Shown: positions 28,247-39,616 of the stretch, piece after piece
How positions within the stretch are numbered: position 1 is the first letter of the stretch
How the letters are laid out: the number at the start of each line of letters is the position of its first letter
From: Talaromyces rugulosus
Lineage: Eukaryota; Ascomycota; Eurotiomycetes; Eurotiales; Trichocomaceae
Length of the DNA: 64,000 nt
Reading direction: 5' to 3'
Assembly (NCBI RefSeq): GCF_013368755.1
Contig: NC_049563.1
Span: 2,852,001-2,916,000 of the forward strand
Notes under the pieces: model-generated
The model's database searches: none
The model's input: only the letters and a program-made list of their open reading frames with translations
What the model was told of the DNA's origin: nothing
Translations under genes and position numbers: made by a program

Positions 28247-29883
28247 ATGATAGTTGATATCTCGCCCCGGAATACTCGTTTGCAAGTCTACGCCGCTTGG
28301 GTAGATACTTGGCTTGATACAAATGTCGACCAAAACCGGACCCAAATTGCCAAACTCTTGAGCGTTGGCGAGATAGCAATTCTTTTTCAAGACGCAAATA
28401 TCGACCAGCTTCTGCACCCTGACCTTCTGCCAAATGTGATAATATCGTTTCGACAAAGATTCAACAACGGCGAAATTTCTCTTGGTGGAGTGTTGTCCCC
28501 TTCGTGTACAGAGACAAACTTGATGTCAGAGAAATATGATCCTCGCGTCGATTGTACTTGTGATGGGATATCGCCAATGTCATTTATCAAGGACGCGGAT
28601 TTGACAAAAGCGAGGAACTGTGAAGCCATTAAAAAGATGCTCTTGGCACAGAATGATGTTACTCAGCGACCAAAGGAGTGGAATGGGCATGGCCTTTTCA
28701 CTGTAAAAAAGCTCGAATATGCAGTCAAAGAACTTGTGTTTTGTAATCTAGACATTCAACCAAGTCCGACCATATGTTCCGGAGCCGATATTGCAACTGC
28801 TGTTCCCCCAATAAAAGCTCCCGATCGCCGACCAAATCCACAGTGCGACAATAGCTCGGAGGCATATGAGGCGTTGTATCCGACGTTGGAGAAGGTCAAA
28901 CTTTGTGCAGATGCAAAATACTTCCATGCAATTGCCTGTGGTGGTACTCTCGTAAATGAGGTATTTTGCGCGCGATTGCAGATGCAGGGAACGATGTCTT
29001 AATAGGAGACTATTGTGAAGCGGTCACAGAGGAGACTCTCTCCTTACTACAAAAGAATGGGGCAGCAGCCGTTGCCTTTCTGAAGGTGTGCAATTTAGCG
29101 GAGATAGTCAGTGACTGGCAAATAGATATTCTCGTCGCAGCCCACATTCAATTCAGGGTTATGGGCTATTACCGCAATCATGCTGTGCCGAAACTACCAG
29201 AAGGGCTATACGGTAGTCGGGTGACAGACTTGATTTCTCATCGCCATATTGATATTGCCAATATAGTTGGCGTGGTGGCAGCATCTCTAGCCACGGGTCA
29301 GCAAATAAACGAGGCCGAATATATGAAGCTTTCGTACGGGACGACCCTTATCAACGACTTAGTCGACCTTCGGAGTGATACAATGCGCAAGCAAAGAGAG
29401 AACCCGGTCCTCAGAGGTGTAAGAGGATCGGCCTGTCAATATCTCAACGAGAAAATCTTAGATTGTCTTATCTTCACAAGAGAGCTCATTGAATCCAAGC
29501 AACTGCTTGCCATGGTGACCATGGCTTTCTGTAAGTGGGCAGTCATGGCCTCTCACCATAAGCTGTATGAGTTGATACAGGGCACTCGTGAAAATACAGA
29601 GATTACAAAGTGCGCTTATGTTGGACTTGAAGAGCAGTATGACAAGCTTCTCACGGCATTGCAACCATACGGGTCGCTGGGCGCTGATGGCCCACAGTGG
29701 AAACTTAAGCGCATGGAATTGGATAACCTGTATAGTATCAATCGGCGCTTGCCAAAAACTCATTTGGCTTGGTTAGCGGATATGGTGAGGCTATTGCTCA
29801 AGCCTTCCAATTTTCGGAGGATTGTAGATGTTGTGCATTATCCTTGGACTGGTGATATAGGGCAGGTAGAATACTGTCCTTGA
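28247..29883 (+). CDS. Terpene-synthase-like (isoprenoid synthase fold) protein, orphan
   Basis: Two exons, 28247 to about 28943 and 28982-29883, give about 532 residues. The start is the first in-frame ATG (MIVDISPRNTRLQVYAAWVD). The second half contains TLINDLVDLRSDTMRKQRE, resembling the second metal motif (ND..S...E type, here with Asp at the Ser position) of class I terpene cyclases, followed by NPVLRGVRG. The more upstream NDVLIGDYCEAV may be structurally relevant. I do not see a DDxxD/E motif. The N-terminal 230 residues have no recognised domain. The intron between exons is very short (38 nt if the donor is 28944, 41 nt if 28941); both keep frame. It follows the Zn2Cys6 gene in tandem. 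Could be a terpene synthase, a catalytically altered relative, or another all-helical family. Confidence 0.55.
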
Positions 29884-30119
29884 TCAATTAATATCGTCAT
29901 TTTACTGAAGTAATCCATCTAACTACCCTATCTATTCCGCGTGCCGATTTATCTGCTACCTCGTATAACATAAAATATAGGGAGCCACCCTAGCGATACA
30001 GCCATACCCCTTTCTTACTAAATTAGGAATAGCTTATATTTATTCTACATTTAATTAGTCTAAGGATACTTCTTAGTTATTTATTCTTTTAAGTATATTA
30101 TGGTACGTATAACTATTTT

Positions 30120-30196
30120 AGATGGTTCTAACTAAAAGACTATTCTAGCTTATGTAGTTAGATAGCAGAAAAATTGCATTTAAACTAGAACCATCT
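30120..30196. repeat. Imperfect inverted repeat with 11-bp perfect arms
   Basis: AGATGGTTCTA (30120-30130) and its exact reverse complement TAGAACCATCT (30186-30196) enclose 55 bp. Similarity continues partly inward. This could be a small hairpin-forming or MITE-like remnant. No clear target-site duplication is visible at the flanks. Confidence 0.6.
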
Positions 30197-30241
30197 GTGC
30201 TGACTGCCGAGATGAGTATAAATAGACATGAATGTATAGCT

Positions 30242-30373
30242 CCTTTGCCTAAATAGGCATGCTCTGCGATGTCAGTTTCCGATATATACAATTATATTGT
30301 TGATGCCTAAATCTTTTCAATTTAGATAGTATTTGGTTGATATACTTTAAGCCTTTACCTAAATAGGCATGCT
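30242..30373. repeat. Pair of 22-bp direct repeats, 110 bp apart
   Basis: CCTTTGCCTAAATAGGCATG (then CT) at 30242-30263 recurs at 30352-30373 with one mismatch (CCTTTACC..). Each copy contains a small palindrome-like core CCTAAATAGG. Sequence after each copy is weakly similar (TTTCCgatat / TTTCCacttt), suggesting a diverged tandem duplication. Confidence 0.75.
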
Positions 30374-30748
30374 TCTCGGTTTCCACTTTATATGCCGATC
30401 TTACATCCTTTCGGGTTAGAACTATGCTTTAGCGCTACTTTAGCGTCTCGAAGTATATATATATACATGGATGGATCTTTTTCGAAAAACGATAGTGTCT
30501 AAAATAACTCAGCTGAATTAATATTCACTAGTACATCTCTATATATATGAGTGAGGTCCGCCTGCTTTACGTCGGGTTTTCAAATGTTCAGCTGAACAAT
30601 ATTTGAAGAGTCAAGGGTCGCTCTGACCACTTATATATCCTGGGGCTGCCTTTGATTTTGTTTATTATTATCTGATTGAAATCCACTCAATTCTGTCATC
30701 ATTCACACACACACACACCGAGACCCTTTCCACATTTAACCCAAAACA

Positions 30749-32834
30749 ATGTTGGGCAGTGGCGGACGTGGACGTGGGCGCGGAAATGGAGGACCTATCG
30801 GCCTGCTGATTTCCGGCGTCACTTCGGGCGTTGGCCTCGTGAGCGAAGTGAAAGCATACAAAAAAGCGAAAAAAGAAGCCCTCAAAGAGCACGAAGAACA
30901 TGGAGACCGCGAGGAAGCGCACTCCTCCAACGACTACTCTCGACATGTCAGTCGCTCTCGGTCTCCCAGGCCCTTGGCAGACGACAACCATCAACAACGA
31001 GACATTGGATTGCACGAGCTCCACGGTTCATTACCAGAGAACACGACCCCATATTCTAGTGAAGCTCCGCCTTCATACGATCCATCTCATCACGGAGAGG
31101 AGGATGGCTATTTCGGCAATGAGAAGATAAGCACCTACCCAGACGAGAGAGGTAATCTCGGGGCCGAGAGCAGCAACACAAGTCTTCGCGACGCAGAGCA
31201 CAGCTTGAACCTAGCGCAAGATGCCATCGAGCGAACATGGCAACTTGAAGAGGCTCAAGAAGCCGCCGTCGAACAGCTTGAAAAGACCAAGGCACGCAAA
31301 AGCAAACAAGGTGTGGCCAATCCAGACAAAGTCATTGCTGCTTTCTTAGAGCGTGTGCAGCCTCATGGAATTGAATCTATGAATTATCGACCAGGCAAGC
31401 TCACGCATCCCGTTGCGATCCCGCAGCGGCGTCCCAAGAGCAAGGATCGTGGCTTCGTTGGCGCCTATGCGCCGGAGCTGGAAAACGTGGGCATCGATCA
31501 AAAGTCATGGCTGGATTTTCTCGAGACGCTCAACGAAGCCAGTCTCGCCAATCCGTGGATAAACGCTATTAACTTGGCAGGCCTTGCTGCTTCGCCGCTG
31601 CCAATTTTTGCTTCGCAGGCAATTTCAATAGCCCTGTTGGTTGCTACCAGTATTGCTATTGAGGTGCAGACTCGGTATCGGTAAGACACCCCTACCATAC
31701 CACCCAAGAAATGGAGAACATACTAATGACTAAATAATAATAGACAAAATCATGCTCTCGATAGATTGAACAAAGAATACTTCCGTCCCCGTGGGCTTTA
31801 CTGTCTCGTGATGACATGGAACCCCACGAAATTCAACGATAAAACCGTCGCCAATATCAACTCGATTATTCAAAACAATATCAACGGCAATTCTGACGGC
31901 CGCATGTCTCATAAGTTCCAGGCCTCCAATGGCATCACAAATGGTGTCACTAATGGACTAGAGACCATGGAGACCGCAGAACTCATATTCCCGGAACTGG
32001 ACCTCATTAGTAAGGCGACCACGGGAGACCAGAAGGGCTTTAAAAAGAAGCTTGGCCGCGGCAAGGCGTTTGTTGATGATTATATGGATCGGAGGGCGCA
32101 GGCTAAGTTTGTTAGTAACACCTTAACCCTAATAAACCCCCTTAGGTTGATGGGGACTAACTCTTTGACAGGCTGCCGCGAATCCTGGTGGTCCTCTAAT
32201 GCCACAGGGGAAACCAACGTTCAGCTCCAAATACGCCGATCCAACACATAACAACAATCCGTTAGCAAACAACAGCATGATGGGCGGTCCCCTGGGTGGC
32301 GGTTTCGGCGGCTTCGGTGGACGAGGCCGTGGCGGTGGTGGACTCCTAGGGCTGGTTGGGTCATTAGGCCAACAACAGCAACAGCCAAATCGATACGATA
32401 ATCAGCTTGTGAATAACATGCAGTACGAACAGGACATGCGGTATGGAGGCGGTCCAAACTCGGGCTATTATGATCGGCGCGGTTTCAATCAGTATCAGCA
32501 ACAAGGGTCCATGTCTCTGGAGCAGGAACAGGAGTCCCTCAAACAACTGAACCAACAGCAAATAACCGAAGAGTATTTCAAACGGGGGGCTAAGCTGACA
32601 AACTTGTTTGGCTCGGTACGTCACACACCCACAATCCATTTATTCATACACCATTCTTTCATCTGGTCCTTGTATATTTACTTGATTGGTATACTGACAA
32701 CTGCACAGAAAGTACTCTACCTGATGGTCGTCAACATGCCCACCGAGCAAGAGATGGAAGAAGCTCATCAAATAACTAATCAATGGGATGTTCAAGGTAA
32801 CCCTGAGCAGTACGCGACGACGTATAATTACTAG
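30749..32834 (+). CDS. Gly-rich protein of unknown function, conserved-looking
   Basis: I do not recognise the family. Exons 30749-31680, 31744-32110, 32172-32615 and 32709-32834 give 622 residues. The N-terminus is an RG-rich segment (GGRGRGRGNGG) followed by a small hydrophobic patch and a Lys-rich helix (EVKAYKKAKKEALKEH). A charged, possibly coiled region with many Glu/Gln is near residues 150-185. An ordered core (about 190-430) contains AYAPELENVGIDQKSWLDFL, a hydrophobic stretch near 280-305 (LPIFASQAISIALLVATSIA) that could be a membrane segment or buried helix, and LNKEYFRPRGLYCLVMTW. The C-terminal third has Gly-rich, then Gln/Asn-rich repeats. The last intron (32616-32708, 93 nt) has no in-frame stop, so retention would add 31 residues. 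Nucleic-acid or membrane association are both possible. Confidence 0.8.
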
Positions 32835-33584
32835 GTTGAATACGGAGTAGCGAGCATATGTCTTAAAGCATATCAATATAATGTCAATATAATTTTAGGT
32901 ATAAGGGTTGATGAATCTCGAGTGCTGCGAATAGGTTTTCTTTAGTGGTTAACATACTGGGGACATTTATCGATTGATTTATATGTATATATTTTTGGTT
33001 TAAAAAAGAAGAACATACCCATGTCCACATTGGAATTGGGTTTTTGGCTCTACAATGCTTTAAATGTTAACCACGACACGGCAAAACACCACAAACTTAG
33101 ATAACGATGACTAGTACATCCAGATGTCATGACTTAAACGCTGTCAGCTAATTTTAGCACATCGCATACGTATGTATGTATAACTGACAAACATTCGGTT
33201 TTAATGTGGGGAAATACTCTTTCTATCATCAAAGGATGTATACTCAAAAAAAAAAATTAAATTCTAGAAGCAAACGGCAATTCTTGCCATTGATTAAACA
33301 TAACGCAAATAGTTATCTAGCAACGGAGGGAAAGAGAAAAAAATCCAACAAAGAATAAAATAAAAAATAAAAAAAGCCGGAGCGTTCCCATGTCATATAC
33401 GACGATGAGCAAGGTCACATGATAGCCAACAAACCGAGGTCGCTCTGATAGTAGAGCGACGGCTGCACGCATAAGCCCCGGGAATCTACAACGAATAGAA
33501 CATCAACAATAAAGGGCGAAATAGACATTCATATTTGGACCGAGGCTTGAATAATAATAAAAAAAAACTTTATCAACATGTTTA
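32835..33584. other. Convergent 3' region between the Gly-rich gene and cytochrome b5
   Basis: This 750-bp AT-rich stretch has A-runs at about 33246-33256 and 33340-33375. It holds the 3' untranslated regions of two convergent genes; no gene seen. Confidence 0.6.
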
Positions 33585-34113
33585 TTACTGGGTCTCGGTT
33601 TGCAGTTGCAGGTATTGGTAGGCAGCGTAGGCGGCAGCGGCGCCGATCAGGACGATGGCATACAGACCAACACCACCGCTACCGGAGCCGGAGGATCCGG
33701 GCGAGGAAGAGTCTGAGGTCGAGATGGCTCGGGGGGCAGGGTCGCCAGGCTATATAATTGTGATTAGACCGGGGCAACAGAAAAAAAAAAGGATTCAATA
33801 TACCAGTCTCTTGAGGGTGCCAATCTTCAGGGTATCGAGAATCTCGCGGGCCTCGTCGCTGTGGCCGACATCCTCAAAGGCCTCGGAGGCATCTTGGCCG
33901 GCGACATCGAGAAGGACTTCCTCACCACCGCTACATAGACAGTTAGTTACTGTGCACCGGATGTATTTTGCTGCTGCTGCTGCTGTTTCAAACGTACGGG
34001 TGCTCATCGACGAACGAGGTGACGTTGTAGACGCCTTCGTTGACTACGATGTGGAGGTCCTTCTTGGTCTTGTGGGCCGAGACCTCGGCGTATGTGAATT
34101 CCTTGTCGGCCAT
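33585..34113 (-). CDS. Cytochrome b5, C-terminally membrane anchored
   Basis: Small haem protein that passes electrons to ER desaturases, hydroxylases and P450s. Exons 34113-33998, 33930-33804 and 33749-33585 give 135 residues. The haem-binding core has the [12 protein letters not shown] motif with His38, split by intron 1, and a second ligand His62 in [14 protein letters not shown]; this spacing is that of cytochrome b5. After a Pro/Ser/Gly linker, a hydrophobic tail ([17 protein letters not shown]) is a single C-terminal ER anchor. Length and order are normal. CCAAT boxes occur upstream on either strand (34468-34472 on the gene's strand; 34642-34646 on the other). Confidence 0.95.
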
Positions 34114-35473
34114 GGTGAATAGAAGAGGGAGGGAGTAGATGAGTCTGTGATGAGCAGGTCAGTCAGATCAGGTCAGTCGGGAACTCAATAGCCGGCAACG
34201 CGCAGGCAGAAAGAACAGTGCTAAGAAAAAGCACGCTCTGGAAGAGGAAGTACCTGCCAGAGATAAGAATGCAAATGAAATATAAAATAACTTACAGAGA
34301 GGACAAGCAGGGCAGAGATGGAAACGGGGTGAGAGAAGTGTCCGGAGAAATGGCCAGCGCGGGAGAGAAAGAGCGACAGAAAGATTGTTGGGATGTAGGC
34401 GCGCTAGGCCCGATCGAGCAGGTGGGCTCGGGCGGTCAGGAACCCAGCTTTAAATCGGCCCGCGGCCATTGGCTGCCATTATTATCTACAATCTTTTATT
34501 TTATTGCTTGCTTTACTTTTTGTCTGTTTTTTTACGACGATATTGAGAATGATACCGTAGATTTCTTGCATATTCCCGGCTTGAGACGTTAGGGTTTGCC
34601 TCCACCCCGGCACGTCCAACGGCATCTCACCTGCCCCACAGCCAATCAGCGCGTGTGCATTGTCAATATACGCCTGGAAGCTTTTGGGCCATTAACCGAT
34701 TACCGAATTGCGGCATTGAGTGCGGAATTGACATATTTACTAAGTAACTAATACTTTGCTACTGGGATATTCTTGCTAATAAATGTTTGTCGGCGGAATC
34801 ATGGAGGGACAGCTGATTGCCCCCGATCGGCTTCGGCGCCTTTGGGCTCTAGAACAATCTATACAGAAGTGAGCTGTATGTAATCTTAGGTGTGACCCCA
34901 CGGTCGCCGAAGCCAGGGCTATCGAATAAATACATAAAAATGAGAAGAATAAAATAGAGCATAATAAACAACATCAGATTTATTGACAAGAAAACAAGGA
35001 AATAATGTCACTTTGCATATAGTAGAGAAAATAATATTGGCTATCAATTGATATTAATATGTAGTTTCTGATAGTGGACATCAGCGTCGGCCGCAGTGGG
35101 GATTCTAATAATATGCATGTGAATAGTTTCAAATAAAAACCCAACATTGAATATCTGAGCAACGTAACTATTTGGTATATATATTGCACCTCATTTTCTT
35201 AGATATATATTCTTAGCGTAATCATGGTATCGTAACATCTATACATAACCGTCACCGCGCCACCTCTTGTCAATATACACATGGCACTGGCAAACTGGTC
35301 CGAGAGGGAAAAAAAAAAAAAAAACCAGAAAGAAATGAATCTCGCAATGCAAGTTGGGTATGAATGCGTGCTGATTCTTTCGCTAACCAAAAAAAAAGCG
35401 ATCCAAAAGAAGGGGGGAAACCCTTCAACAAATATGTAATTCAAAGACCAAACCGAAAACGTTCGTCCCTCCC
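34114..35473. other. Upstream region of cytochrome b5 and 3' end of the deubiquitinase
   Basis: About 1.36 kb between tandem minus-strand genes. The part near 34114-34700 is GC-richer and promoter-like with CCAAT boxes. The part at 34920-35440 is AT-rich 3' flank with an A-run at 35310-35324. No supported gene. Confidence 0.55.
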
Positions 35474-38400
35474 TCACTTAGCGGGGACACGCTCATAAAA
35501 TACAATGTACGCCTGTTCGTTTTGAAGCCGATCCGATGGTCGCAGGTCTCGCGGGTTGAAATCGGCCACGCGCTCATCGTCGAACCGACGCCAGCATTGA
35601 CGCTGTGCATCTCGTACCATCGAGATATAGTGCCCTCCGCTCAGCGTCGAGCCCAGGTGTCGTAAAACCGCGTATGCATCGTACGTGAACGGCGGAATCG
35701 TGGGCGAAAGGGACGGCGGCGCTGCAGCAGCTGCATTTGATGCGTTTGCATTTTCCCCATTCACCGCTGGATAAGGGATCACGAAATTGTCCATGCGAAG
35801 TCCATGCAATGGGAATTCAACGCGAGTGTGAATCTTGCGTGCCGATTGCGTCTTGGACGCCGAGAACCGTTTGAAGTGGACGACTAGAATCTGGGGAGCT
35901 CGAGTGATGATGATTTGTTTCGTTGCCACCCGCTCGCATTTGCAATATGGGCATTTCCAAACCTCGTCACCACTCAGCATCTCTTCTTTGCAGTAGCTCT
36001 GCAAGCATTGGTAGATATCCCCTGTCCCCGTCGGCGGTATTTCCACGCTGATGCTATAAAATGCCTCGTACGTTGTCGACGTACGGTGACATGTCGTACA
36101 CCGTAGACGACTGGCATGTTGCCCAGCAAATAATGAAGATATAAACGATTCTTCGCGATGACAGTATCGATCCCACTCAATCCTCGATACTTTAGGCACT
36201 GGCATCTTTTCTCGCTGCATCTCCTCCTCGAAAGTCAAAGGCCGCAGCTGGTTTCGTTGCCAATTGACGTTGAGATCTTCATGTAGGCAATCAACAGCAA
36301 AGTCAAAAAACTCTTTTGCATCTTGTTGCCGGTCAATTGCCCACTCCCGGTTCAATCGACCACAAAAATTGCGGTATGAGGTCGGCACAATGACTTCGAC
36401 ATCGTTTTTCCACAGCGATCGAATCAGGTTGGCATAGAGGCCAGGCATTACTCCCTGTGATCCTTTCCAGTTCTTTTGGACATAGTACCGGTACCGATCA
36501 TCGATAAAAAATTTGCTCATTACTGTCGTCGCACTCAAGCACTGCAACGTGGAATTCATGTAGCACGTCACTCCGAAATTGGTAAGTCCAGTTCGTGGCA
36601 TTTTGAGCCGTGTCATCAGAGAGCTTGATGTGTATAGCGCCGTCTTGCTTGCAGAGTTTTGACGAGCAAGAGGTGGCTGTATCTGGCGACCATCTGAGAG
36701 TCCTCCATAATTCGGCCGCGGCAGTGCTGGCGGGGGTCGTGATGGTGCTAGTGGAACAGGAGCTGCGTAATTTGGCATTGCCGGCATGGCCACTCGGGGC
36801 TCTGGAGCAACCATCGATTGTTGGATAGCCTGGGGCTCAGGAAATCGTCGTAGAAAATCTTCATAAGTGTGTACAAATGGCGATGGCGGCTCCTGTGCAT
36901 TGGCTTCGTCTTCAGGCTCCTCTGTTATCGTCCCTTCTTCATCTTCGTAAGTGTGGGCCATGACCTCCTCCTTTTTGGCTCGTTCCATCCATGCTGTAAG
37001 CTCTTCGGAATTCAAAGGCTTAAACTCGCGTAGTCGTCTTTTCCGGATCTCCAAGCTCGAATTAGCACTTGCCGTCGGAACCCTTCCGAGAGGTCGTCCA
37101 GGTTTCTGCACAGGCCGTTTGGCCTGTATAGATCCCATTATCGCTGCCGTAGAAGACGTTGCCAGTGACTGGGAGCCAACTAAATCCACCCAAGCGTCGA
37201 GTCCACCTATCAACATAGCTGGTGGTCTGCCGTCCTTCAAAGGCTTGTATGCATTGAATTCATACAGCGTGTCATAAAGCGCTCTTAAGTGAGGAGCGGA
37301 TGTTCCAACCGGCGATCCCGCGAGATAACTGACCGAGTCTGTACCTTGGTCGTAATACACCACGAGATCGAATTCATTTCGTCGTTCAAATAAGGATAGC
37401 TCGTTATCTGGCGAAACAACCAGCCGTTCTTCCAGCTCTTCTGCCGACATATTCTCTTTTAATACCACTGGCTCGATGCATAAAATAGACCTAGCGTAAA
37501 TATGTCCGCTGTCATAGAGTTCACGAGGACGCGCGTCTATGACCAAGACATTGTACTTGCGCATATAATCAAGTAATTGCTGCGCTCGGATAGTTGTGTT
37601 GAATGGCAGCTCATTCGAGCTACTCTTATTTTCGTGTGCAAGATGAACCCCGTTAGGCGTGCGGGACCGGTATGGATTGTCGTCTTCGGAACGCCTGGGA
37701 CTACTTAATCGTGATCCAACAATTTGAGCATACTTCGACGGTGTCGCCCGAGAGCTTTCGCTTGAAGTTCGCGGGGGGTTAGACGGCGGCGGTTGAGACG
37801 GCACCGACCATATCGGACTGTAAGTTGGGCTTGGTGCTCTGGGGAGCGAAACAGTGTTGACATTCAACGGTTTTTTTGGAGGAACAGATATATGTTGAGG
37901 TGTCCCTATCGCGCGTGGACCGAATGGCCGTGAGGCACCTGAACCGAAGGAAGTGCCTGTTAGGCTTTGCACTGAACTCGACGAAGAAGGACGATAATCG
38001 GAAAGTGTCTCGGCCGGTGGTGATGCCGCTAAAGTAGAATTGACATAGCCTGAGGAATGTTGTCCATTAGACGGAGAACTTTGTGTAGTTTGCAATCGAG
38101 CAAAACGTTGGGCAAGCAAATCCTCTGCAGCAGATCTTGTCCCGTTTTGTTTTCCAACCCCATTGTATTGCTGCGATGCCCCGTTCGATTGGAAGTCCGC
38201 CGGGCTAGGCATCCTGAGGGGGGCACTTTGCTGGTGACTTGGTGCCCTTTGTATATCCATAGAAGGAGATCCTTGTGGCCGTATCTGAGTTGCCAGATTA
38301 TCTTCGAGAATTTGCTCTTTAATCGCATCCATGGTAGACTGTTTCTGACTGATTGACTAGGTGGAATTCTGGGTTAGTACATACGAAGGGGTCTCGAAAA

Positions 38401-38937
38401 TGGGCATAACAAGGAGAGGATATGTATGAGTTGGATAAATCAGAAGGATATGACTTACCATCATGAGATTCGAGAACTGATGGTACCATTCTGGATGATG
38501 AACGGGAAGCAACCGATAGTCTACATGCCGAGGAATGGTATTCACGATAATTTCAGATGCGCGGAGGTATTGGACATAGGCCGTTCCAAGGTCTCCTTGA
38601 TTAACGAATGATTGACATTTTTGTAGGGCTTCGGACGCAGTCGCGAGAAGATGGTTGATCTGTTCGTATTAGCACCAGAACGATTACTTGTCCCGCATAG
38701 CAAAGGGTGTGTCATTACCGGGCTCCGTTCATCGACTTCCAGACGTGCAGCTTGATCTTGGAGATCCTTTATATACGGATACCGCGCTCGCCTGTCCCCA
38801 GAAGCGGGTGAAGCTGTGCCATATGGGCCAGTCCAACTTGACCGTCCTCCGGGGAGCTGCATCCCACCGACGTCTCCCCCTCGAATGCCTGACGTCGGGC
38901 CGGGGGCGCTGGGAAAGGCCGTTGTACTGGGAGACAT
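35474..38937 (-). CDS. Ubiquitin C-terminal hydrolase, Doa4/Ubp4 type (MIT-like, rhodanese, USP)
   Basis: Deubiquitinase expected to recover ubiquitin from cargo at endosomes. Exons 38937-38719, 38659-38459 and 38356-35474 give 1100 residues. Order: an N-terminal Pro/Ser-rich leader, a helical USP8-dimerisation/MIT-like region (about 74-140; GTAYVQYLRASEII), a disordered stretch, a rhodanese-like domain (about 400-530; YNVLVIDARPRELYDSGHI, with Cys in SILCIEP), then the USP domain (about 730-1095). The Cys box is GLTNFGVTCYMNSTLQCL, with catalytic Cys near 737. The QQDAKEFFDF motif, two CxxC zinc pairs (CTTCH, CPYCKCE) and the His box SGGHYISMV (near 1049) are present. The first two exons were added because they supply the MIT-like region in frame. 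Head to head with VPS27. Confidence 0.93.
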
Positions 38938-39616
38938 TATCTCAACAGCCTGTGCCGGGCATGGTCTGAAGCCCGCGTCGGCGAGGTAGAAGCGAGAGAT
39001 GATACCTCCAAGGCGACAGGATTATTATCGTTGGCTGTCAGTTCGCCCCTCACTGTTCAGGCACAACCATCGAGGACACGTGATGGGGACGACACGCAAT
39101 GGGCAACACGACGCAACGCAAAAGATAGTTCAAAGGAGAGAAAATTCGACGGATGCTCAATCAGTGGGATATCGGAGCGAGATGTAGAAAAGAATGCTTG
39201 TTAAGAGATGTGTTTCCATGGAATGGACAGTGGCCTCGTTGTTTGGCGCGGACATAACGGCTGCCGCTCACCGCCCTGGATGATGACGCCACCCATTTGC
39301 GGGCGCTTCGCGCTAACCCAGTCGGGCCTTGTTTGTGCCGCAGTCAGCAGCGATACGTGCCGCATTATCTCAAAGGTACCTTCGACTTGCCATCGCCACC
39401 TTCACCACCCAAGGTTTACTACAAGGTCGCAGGCGGCAGCAATACTATCGTGACAACAGGCTTCCTCCAATACAGTCTTGTGCATATTACCTGTTCATCC
39501 TGACACTCGACCGACGCCCGAACTGCCTGCGCTTGTCGCATAACGTCATTGGCTTCACGAAGCCCATCTTTGCACTCGAGATCCAGCTTCTGGAGCTATA
39601 GCCAACTGCTTTCACG
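38938..39616. promoter_or_regulatory. Bidirectional promoter of the deubiquitinase and VPS27
   Basis: This 679-bp divergent spacer contains a CACGTG E-box at 39077-39082 (context GACACGTGAT), roughly 140 bp upstream of the deubiquitinase start and 540 bp upstream of VPS27. No TATA box is obvious for either gene. Co-regulation of two endosomal ubiquitin genes is an inference. Confidence 0.5.

Larger units (their letters stand above)
29884..30748. other. AT-rich intergenic region with short repeats
   Basis: This 865-bp stretch is markedly AT-rich from about 29960 to 30480. It holds an inverted repeat (30120-30196), a pair of 22-bp direct repeats (30242, 30352) and a CA repeat near the next gene (30704-30718). 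No coding sequence. Confidence 0.6.
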
